A stretch of DNA of 5,310 nt, taken from positions 1 to 5,310 of the forward strand of contig JACSSB010000140.1 in assembly GCA_014879435.1 (NCBI GenBank), in the 5' to 3' direction. The position numbers were made by a program, and so were the translations under genes. Shown here one piece after another: positions 1-4,320 of this stretch; the stretch's first letter is position 1, and the number at the start of each line of letters is the position of its first letter. The DNA comes from Phycisphaerales bacterium (GTDB lineage: Bacteria > Pseudomonadota > Gammaproteobacteria > Competibacterales > Competibacteraceae). The notes under the pieces were generated by a model. That model was not told the DNA's origin. It did not search any database and saw only the letters and a program-made list of their open reading frames with translations.

Positions 1-188
1 CCCGCTTCTCGCGCCTGTAAGCCCTTGTTGCGGACATAAATCTGACTGGCGGGGTCTTCACCCACCAAGACCACTGCCAAACCGGGGATCAGATCATGAT
101 CCGCCTTGAGCTGGGCAACATGCGTGGCGATATTGGCCCGCACGCGGGCGGCGAAGTGTTTACCGTCGATGATGGTGGCCGTAACCAT
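1..188 (-). CDS. folD: Bifunctional methylene-tetrahydrofolate dehydrogenase / methenyl-tetrahydrofolate cyclohydrolase, N-terminal part
   Basis: This is a cytosolic one-carbon enzyme. It oxidises 5,10-methylene-THF with NADP+ and hydrolyses the methenyl product to 10-formyl-THF. Reading leftward from ATG at 188-186, 62 complete codons are visible before the window edge; the family is usually about 285 residues, so roughly the first fifth is present. The translation begins MVTATIIDGKHFAARVRANI and continues with PGLAVVLVGEDPASQIYVRNK (residues 35-55), the FolD N-terminal signature. Y51 and K55 in YVRNK align with the catalytic Tyr/Lys pair known from FolD (Tyr50/Lys54 region in E. coli). The start is supported by a GAGGA ribosome site (plus-strand 194-198) five bases upstream. 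The gene is divergent from the malonyltransferase gene. No frameshift or missing key residue is seen in the visible part. Identity is very secure. Confidence 0.95.
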   Translation of the reverse strand, partial: MVTATIIDGKHFAARVRANIATHVAQLKADHDLIPGLAVVLVGEDPASQIYVRNKGLQAREA

Positions 189-223
189 GAAAATCCTCGT
201 TAATGATGTCGTTCAGCGCGCAT

Positions 224-232
224 GTTATACCA
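224..232 (-). promoter_or_regulatory. folD: Possible extended -10 promoter for folD
   Basis: On the minus strand this reads TGGTATAAC: a TATAAC hexamer (5 of 6 to the sigma-70 -10 consensus) preceded by TGn, the extended -10 element. No convincing -35 lies 17 bases further upstream (CGCCAA), which extended -10 promoters tolerate. Transcription would start near 217, giving a leader of about 29 nt before the folD start at 188. This is inferred from pattern only. Confidence 0.42.
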
Positions 233-284
233 GTTTCGTGGATCATTTGGCGCTGGAACCCACGCGGGCGATGCGCCTCGGCGA

Positions 285-297
285 ACACTGCCAGTGT
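285..297. repeat. Perfect inverted repeat, 6-1-6, in the divergent intergenic region
   Basis: ACACTG (285-290) and CAGTGT (292-297) are exact reverse complements around a single C at 291. The site lies between the two divergent genes, about 60-70 bp upstream of the predicted rightward transcription start and upstream of the proposed folD -10. Its size and symmetry suit a dimeric regulator, but no known operator is recognised. A 6-bp inverted repeat can also occur by chance. Confidence 0.35.
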
Positions 298-320
298 GTC
301 AAAATGCGGGCAGCACTCTC

Positions 321-349
321 TTGCCTTAGCAGCAACTTCCCCGTATCTT
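321..349 (+). promoter_or_regulatory. Possible sigma-70 promoter for the malonyltransferase gene
   Basis: TTGCCT (321-326) and TATCTT (344-349) each match 4 of 6 consensus bases and are separated by exactly 17 bases. Transcription would begin near 356, leaving a leader of about 36 nt before the GTG at 392. The position, just upstream of an AGGAG ribosome site, fits; the hexamers themselves are only moderate. Confidence 0.4.
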
Positions 350-391
350 TCCGCGTTTGATTCAATATCTCCTCACAGGAGCGCCATTGTC

Positions 392-1375
392 GTGTCGAGT
401 CAAGACCAGCAGATCATGTTCGTTTTTCCCGGACAAGGCTCCCAATATGTTGGTATGGGCAGTGATCTTATTCGGGATTTTCCAGTTGCTCAGCGGCTTT
501 ATGAGCAAGCCAATGACATCGTGGGTTACGACCTTCTCAAGCTTTGCCTGGAAGGACCGGAGGAAGAATTACGGTTCACTCGACATACCCAACCGGCCCT
601 TTTGACCCACTCACTGGCCTGTCTGGAGATCTTCCGCGAACTGAGCGATAACCGGGTACAACCGGTGCTGAGTGCCGGCCACAGCCTTGGCGAATACTGT
701 GCTCTGGTTGCGGCGGGCACTTTGAACTTTGAGACCGCCCTGCGGCTGGTACAAAAACGGGGAGAGTTCATGGGCAGTTATGGTGCTGGGGAAATGCTCG
801 CTTTCCCGCTGCACCTCGATAACATTCAGTCGATGGCGGAAAAACACTACTGTGTCATCTCCGCCCGCAACCTGCCTGATCAAACCGTGGTCGGCGGCTT
901 GGCCGATGATTTGGATCGGCTGACCACCGAAGCCCAGGCACAATTCCCGCGTAAGCGGCCAACTCGGTTGAAGACCGAGGGTGCCTTCCATACCTTCCAC
1001 ATGATCACTGCCGCTCTGCACTTCCGTGCGGTGCTAGACACTGTCGAGATGCATGCGCCGACCATTCGTGTCCTGTCCAACTATACCGGCAGCTACCACG
1101 ATCCTGATCCTACTACCATCAAGGCGCGCTTGTTCTTCCAGCTATTCCATCCTGTCAACTGGATCGACAATCTGGAAACTGCCTTCCGGGATGGCATCAC
1201 CACCATCGTCGAATTTGGCGGTGGCTTAGGGACTGGTACGGCACCGGAGGATAAGCGCCCCAATCTGGAAAGCATGATCAAGAAGGCACAGCGCGGCTCC
1301 GACTTCAGCGTGCACTACCATGCTGCCATCAATAGCCAAACCTTGCGGGAAGCCGCCACGGCCTTACAACCATGA
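392..1375 (+). CDS. ACP S-malonyltransferase (FabD / trans-acting AT family)
   Basis: This soluble acyltransferase is expected to move malonyl from malonyl-CoA to an acyl-carrier protein through a serine ester. Visible landmarks, numbered from GTG at 392 (327 residues; family about 310): FPGQGSQ near 12-18 (oxyanion Q15), GHSLGEY at 96-102 with nucleophile S98, R123 in QKRGEFM (binds the malonyl carboxylate), H200 in GAFH at 197-200, and Q250 in QLFHPVNW. GAFH about 100 residues after the serine is the malonyl-type specificity signature. The GTG start is chosen because AGGAG (377-381) lies ten bases upstream; the ATG at 416 leaves no good ribosome site. An upstream in-frame extension to 203 lacks family similarity. 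Oddities: the usual GPG near the C-terminus is replaced by FGGGLGTG (275-282) followed by APEDKRP, and the usual GMAAVLGL stretch reads EMLAFPL. The family is secure. It could be the housekeeping FabD or a dedicated paralogue; no fab, acpP or polyketide gene is seen nearby. Confidence 0.88.
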   Translation: MSSQDQQIMFVFPGQGSQYVGMGSDLIRDFPVAQRLYEQANDIVGYDLLKLCLEGPEEELRFTRHTQPALLTHSLACLEIFRELSDNRVQPVLSAGHSLGEYCALVAAGTLNFETALRLVQKRGEFMGSYGAGEMLAFPLHLDNIQSMAEKHYCVISARNLPDQTVVGGLADDLDRLTTEAQAQFPRKRPTRLKTEGAFHTFHMITAALHFRAVLDTVEMHAPTIRVLSNYTGSYHDPDPTTIKARLFFQLFHPVNWIDNLETAFRDGITTIVEFGGGLGTGTAPEDKRPNLESMIKKAQRGSDFSVHYHAAINSQTLREAATALQP

Positions 1376-1557
1376 CGCGCTCCATCCCACATGCCCAACG
1401 GACCCGCCGTCTACTCAACCAGGGCGCCATGCAGCGCTCTCACCGCCGCAGTGAACTGATTCGATACATCATGGAAGAGGCCGAAGGCTCCGCTCAACTG
1501 GCGTCTGATCCCAAATCACGGATCAAGGACCGCGAGTCCACAGAGACTCCCCTCTGA
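1372..1557 (+). CDS. Unrecognised small basic protein, translationally coupled to the malonyltransferase
   Basis: A 61-residue reading frame whose ATG overlaps the TGA of the preceding gene (ATGA, 4 nt), the classic arrangement for coupled translation. There is no clear ribosome site of its own, which fits re-initiation. The product carries ten arginines, mostly in the first half (RTRR near 10-13, HRR near 24-26), then an acidic patch MEEAEG near 34-39 and a polar tail. No membrane segment, signal peptide, Cys/His metal motif or carrier-protein DSL motif is present, so it is not an ACP. Third codon positions are mostly G/C, as in neighbouring genes. I do not recognise a family. It may be a small partner of the transferase, or a chance open frame; the overlap is the main support. 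Confidence 0.5.
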   Translation: MTRSIPHAQRTRRLLNQGAMQRSHRRSELIRYIMEEAEGSAQLASDPKSRIKDRESTETPL

Positions 1558-1710
1558 TTCCCTATCCTGGCGCGCCCTATTCCCGATCCCTGGGCAAAGG
1601 TCGCGCCGTTATCCATGATCTATCGCAGACAGATCGTAAAAACCATGAACGGCTATCGCGTTTATCCGGATTTCAGCTACCCTTAGGCAAAAGTTGAGCA
1701 TGGTAGTCTT

Positions 1711-1735
1711 GGAATGAGTGGGCTCCACCCATTCC
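1711..1735 (+). repeat. Imperfect 11-bp hairpin upstream of the decarboxylase operon
   Basis: Arms 1711-1721 and 1725-1735 pair at 10 of 11 positions around a 3-nt loop; the one mismatch is A1717 opposite C1729. T1710 and A1736 add another pair. No T-run follows, so it is not a standard intrinsic terminator. It may end transcription from the upstream pair with Rho, act in the leader, or be a protein site in DNA. Function is unknown. Confidence 0.45.
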
Positions 1736-1870
1736 ACCACAATGTTTGCCGCTCCACTAAAATTATCGTTTCCCCTGCAATCATAAAATCGTATTTGCCC
1801 GTTTTTCCGGACGCGGGCCGGGGGGAGGATTGTTGATTTTCCATCTGCCGACCAATTCGAACTTCCAAGT

Positions 1871-1877
1871 GAGGTGA
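1871..1877 (+). promoter_or_regulatory. mmdA: Strong ribosome binding site deciding the alpha-subunit start
   Basis: GAGGTGA matches the 16S anti-Shine-Dalgarno sequence well and sits five bases before ATG at 1883. An in-frame GTG at 1874 overlaps this site and so cannot be the start it serves. This supports the protein beginning MLSEKQLEIL. Confidence 0.75.
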
Positions 1878-1882
1878 GGATC

Positions 1883-3433
1883 ATGCTTTCCGAGAAACAG
1901 CTCGAAATATTGCAGGAACGCCGCGCCAAAGTCCTAGCGGGCGGTGGCGAGGATAAACTCCAGGAGCGACACGCCAAGGGGCTATTGGGTGCCCGTGAGC
2001 GGTTGCTGGCCTTGTTCCAACCCGATACCTTCCAGGAGATGGGCACCCACGCCAAACACGCGGGTCGCCATTTCGGCTTGGCGGATAAGGAATTGCCATC
2101 GGATGGTGTCATCGTCGGTACTGGTTTTGTAGACGGGCGACCCGTGGCGGCGTTCAGCCAAGATTTCACCGTCATGGGCGGCACCCTGGGGAAAATGCAC
2201 GCCAAGAAAATCGTGCAATCCATGCAGTTAGCCCTAAAGACTGGCATGCCGGTAGTGGCGTTCAAGGACTCTGCCGGTGCACGCATCCAGGAAGCGGTTG
2301 ATGCCTTGTCTGGCTACGGCGAGGTGTTCTACAACAACGTCCTACTTTCTGGCGTGGTGCCACAAATCGCCATCATCGCTGGTCCCTGTGCTGGCGGCGC
2401 TTCGTACTCGCCAGCGCTGATGGACTACATCATCATGACCAAGCACAACGCCTACATGTTCATCACCGGTCCTGAGGTGATCAAGGCGGTCACGGGCCGT
2501 ACCACCAGTTTGGATGAGGTCGGTAGCGCCTTGATGCATGCTACGGTCAGCGGTAATGTCCACTTCATCGCCGAGGATGACCGTCACGCCATTCAGATCG
2601 CCAAGGCATTGTTGAGCTATATGCCGTCCAACAATACCGAAGATCCGCCGCATCAACCCTACCCCGAACTGGATCTTTCGGCGGACGAAGGCATCAATGA
2701 TCTGATCCCGGAAACATCCTCAGAACCGATGGATGTGCAACCGATTATTCGGCGCTTGGTGGATAACGGTCAGTTTCTGGAAGTACACGCCAGTTGGGCG
2801 GGTAACATCGTCGTTGGTTTCGCCCGTGTTCAGGGTATTGTGACCGGTATCATCGCCAATCAGTCGATGGTCCGGGCCGGTGCGATGGACATCGACGCCT
2901 CCGATAAGGGTGCGCGTTTCATCCGCTTCTGCAACGCTTTCAATATCCCGTTGGTGACCCTGGTTGACGTACCGGGCTTCCTGCCCGGCATCGAGCAGGA
3001 GCGCGGCGGTATCATCCGCCACGGCGCCAAGATGCTCTATACCTATGCATCCGCCACCGTACCCAAGATCACCATCATCTTGCGCAAGGCTTATGGTGGT
3101 TCCTATCTAGCCATGTGCGCCCAGGAAATGGGTGCCGACATGGTCTACGCTTGGCCCACTGCGGAAATCGCGGTGATGGGGGCGGAAGGTGCAGTCAACA
3201 TTCTGTATCGCAACGAGCTCAAGGGTGCTGCAGATCGCAAGGCCAAGGCTAAGGAACTGGTGGAGGAATATCGTGCCAAGTTCGCCTCGCCGTATATGTC
3301 GGCCTCGCGCGGTTATATCACCGATGTGATCGAACCCGCCGATACGCGTGCCACCATCGCTCTGGCGCTGCGCAAGCTGTTGAGTAAGCGCGAATTGCGT
3401 CCTGCCAAGAAGCACGGCGATATCCCACTGTAA
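1883..3433 (+). CDS. mmdA: Acyl-CoA decarboxylase alpha subunit, biotin carboxyltransferase (methylmalonyl-CoA decarboxylase type)
   Basis: This soluble, membrane-associated enzyme transfers the carboxyl group of a malonyl-type acyl-CoA to carrier-bound biotin, the first step of the sodium-pumping decarboxylase. It has 516 residues, the usual MmdA/PccB size, with two crotonase-fold halves. In the N-half: AKGLLGARERL near 32-42, DFTVMGG near 95-101, DSAGARIQE at 129-137 and the oxyanion stretch GPCAGGASYSP at 167-177. In the C-half: DIDASDKGARFIRFCNAFNIP, DVPGFLPG at 362-369, RKAYGGSYLAM at 401-411, AWPTAEIAVMG at 423-433 and the C-terminus KKHGDIPL. It has no biotin domain and no biotin carboxylase, so it relies on the separate carrier encoded downstream. 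At the position of the acyl-selecting Asp422 of Streptomyces PccB it has L409. Substrate is most likely methylmalonyl-CoA, with malonyl-CoA or glutaconyl-CoA possible. A biotin-dependent carboxylase beta subunit is the alternative, made unlikely by the anchor and beta genes beside it. Confidence 0.92.
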   Translation: MLSEKQLEILQERRAKVLAGGGEDKLQERHAKGLLGARERLLALFQPDTFQEMGTHAKHAGRHFGLADKELPSDGVIVGTGFVDGRPVAAFSQDFTVMGGTLGKMHAKKIVQSMQLALKTGMPVVAFKDSAGARIQEAVDALSGYGEVFYNNVLLSGVVPQIAIIAGPCAGGASYSPALMDYIIMTKHNAYMFITGPEVIKAVTGRTTSLDEVGSALMHATVSGNVHFIAEDDRHAIQIAKALLSYMPSNNTEDPPHQPYPELDLSADEGINDLIPETSSEPMDVQPIIRRLVDNGQFLEVHASWAGNIVVGFARVQGIVTGIIANQSMVRAGAMDIDASDKGARFIRFCNAFNIPLVTLVDVPGFLPGIEQERGGIIRHGAKMLYTYASATVPKITIILRKAYGGSYLAMCAQEMGADMVYAWPTAEIAVMGAEGAVNILYRNELKGAADRKAKAKELVEEYRAKFASPYMSASRGYITDVIEPADTRATIALALRKLLSKRELRPAKKHGDIPL

Positions 3434-3439
3434 CCATTC

Positions 3440-3470
3440 AGGTTCGGGTCGATCACATCGACCCGGATCT
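3440..3470 (+). other. Strong RNA hairpin between alpha and anchor genes
   Basis: Six bases after the alpha stop codon, 3440-3453 and 3457-3470 form a 14-bp stem with a 3-nt loop (CAC). Twelve pairs are Watson-Crick, including a nine-pair inner block at 3445-3453/3457-3465; two are G-U wobbles (3442/3468 and 3444/3466). No T-run follows, so full termination is unlikely, which suits the genes continuing downstream. It more likely stabilises the alpha message 3' end or tunes expression of the membrane subunits. Role is inferred. Confidence 0.6.
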
Positions 3471-3505
3471 CGCTCCCACCCAATATCCAACGGGGAAATT
3501 CATCG

Positions 3506-3853
3506 ATGAAAACCTATACCACGATGGATGCCATCGGCGACATACTCGTGATCTATGGCATCGTGATCGTCGTTTCGATGCTGGTCGCCGTGGTGATCCG
3601 CGCCATCGTCTGGGTGCTGTCGCGTAATCCAGCCCAGAGTGAAGCCAAGGCACCCGCTAAGCCCGCACCAGCCGCTGTGCCGGTACTCGCAGGTGGTGTA
3701 CCGCAAGAACACTTGGTCGTCATCACCGCAGCGATCGCCGCCATGCTGGGCGCTCATCGCATCGTACGCATCGATACACCGGGACGTGGTTATGGTTGGA
3801 CCTCGGAAGCGCGCTCCGCCCACCACACGTCCCACACGCCGCACAAACCCTAA
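3506..3853 (+). CDS. OadG-family membrane anchor subunit (delta/gamma) of the sodium-pump decarboxylase
   Basis: A small integral protein that, in this family, holds the carboxyltransferase and biotin carrier on the membrane beta subunit. Of 115 residues, about 10-38 form one hydrophobic membrane span (ILVIYGIVIVVSMLVAVVI core), followed by R40, then an Ala/Pro/Lys-rich flexible linker (about 42-64). The conserved OadG-type C-terminal part follows: HLVVITAAIAAMLGAHRIVRI at 69-89, then GWTSEAR near 97-103. The tail is rich in histidine (H106, H107, H110, H113); a C-terminal zinc site has been reported for OadG, so metal binding is plausible here. The start ATG at 3506 has GGGGAA (3492-3497) eight bases upstream. 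It lies 72 bases after the alpha gene and 48 bases before the carrier gene, the position of mmdD in methylmalonyl-CoA decarboxylase clusters. Family assignment is confident; the subunit letter depends on nomenclature. Confidence 0.88.
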   Translation: MKTYTTMDAIGDILVIYGIVIVVSMLVAVVIRAIVWVLSRNPAQSEAKAPAKPAPAAVPVLAGGVPQEHLVVITAAIAAMLGAHRIVRIDTPGRGYGWTSEARSAHHTSHTPHKP

Positions 3854-3901
3854 TTTTGTTATTCAGAAGAACATCAATCTTCCCTTGCGAGAGTACCCAA
3901 A

Positions 3902-4297
3902 ATGGAAAAGAAATTTCGCATCACTGTCGAAGGCAAGCAGTACATCGTCGCAGTTGAGGATCTCTCCGCTGGTTCTCAAGGTCTGTATCCAGAACCTGGC
4001 AGCATGAGCGTTGTACCGCAACCAGCAGCACCGGTCCCCACGGCCCCACCTCCGGCGGCTCCTTCCGCCTCAGCGGCGGCAGGTCCAGGTGATGAAGTCG
4101 CGCCGTTGGGTGGCGTGGTGCAGACGATCCATGTCAATGTCGGCCAAGCCGTCAACGAAGGCGACAAACTGGTTTCTCTGGAAGCGATGAAGATGGTCAC
4201 CCATGTGGTGGCTCAGCGTGGCGGCAAAGTTACTAGCATCGCGGTCAAGCCAGGAGACCCCGTGGATGCGGGACAGGTCCTGCTCACCATCGGCTGA
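3902..4297 (+). CDS. mmdC: Biotin carboxyl carrier subunit (biotin/lipoyl attachment protein, MmdC type)
   Basis: This carrier shuttles CO2, as carboxybiotin, from the alpha subunit to the membrane beta subunit. Its 131 residues divide into a short folded N-terminal segment (1-25, KKFRITVEGKQYIVAVEDL), an Ala/Pro-rich swinging linker (about 38-60) and a C-terminal biotinyl domain (about 62-131). The biotin-acceptor motif EAMKM is at 94-98, with K97 as the expected modified lysine, followed by the usual V-rich second half (GKVTSIAVKPGDPVDAGQVLLTIG) typical of the domain fold. The familiar APxPG turn before the first strand reads APLGG here, a minor change. ATG at 3902 has GAGAG (3889-3893) eight bases upstream. 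It would need biotin ligase (BirA) from elsewhere. A lipoyl domain is excluded because lipoyl sites read DKA/EKM-like rather than EAMKM. Confidence 0.93.
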   Translation: MEKKFRITVEGKQYIVAVEDLSAGSQGLYPEPGSMSVVPQPAAPVPTAPPPAAPSASAAAGPGDEVAPLGGVVQTIHVNVGQAVNEGDKLVSLEAMKMVTHVVAQRGGKVTSIAVKPGDPVDAGQVLLTIG

Positions 4298-4320
4298 TTG
4301 ACTACCAGGAGTGTTCCACC

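Larger units (their letters stand above)
1558..1882 (+). other. Intergenic region and leader of the decarboxylase operon
   Basis: This 325-nt stretch has no plausible gene. Minus-strand open frames here continue antisense into the alpha gene and look like shadows. It holds an imperfect hairpin at 1711-1735, an AT-richer segment (about 1755-1800) with -10-like hexamers TAAAAT at 1758-1763 and 1784-1789 but no good -35 at proper spacing, a G-rich block at 1815-1825, and the alpha-gene ribosome site. The operon promoter probably lies in the AT-richer part, but I cannot place it. No T-tailed terminator is seen after the small gene; GGCGCG (1569-1574) and CGCGCC (1602-1607) could pair across a 27-nt loop but have no T-run after them. 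Confidence 0.6.

Noticed and set aside
141..270. Repeated decamer CACGCGGGCG at 141-150 and 261-270
   Set aside because: One copy is inside folD coding sequence and the other is intergenic; the unit is short and GC-rich, so chance is the simplest explanation.
203..391. N-terminal extension of the malonyltransferase by 63 residues
   Set aside because: The extra residues have no similarity to the family, include the intergenic promoter and inverted-repeat region, and no ribosome site supports a start at 203.
1569..1607. GGCGCG...CGCGCC as a terminator for the upstream gene pair
   Set aside because: The 6-bp stem would span a 27-nt loop and no T-run follows, so it does not meet the pattern of an intrinsic terminator.
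1609..2286. A 225-residue open frame on the minus strand
   Set aside because: Two thirds of it is antisense to the strongly conserved alpha subunit, the sequence shows no family motif, and the rest covers the intergenic leader. Long antisense frames are common opposite GC-rich genes.
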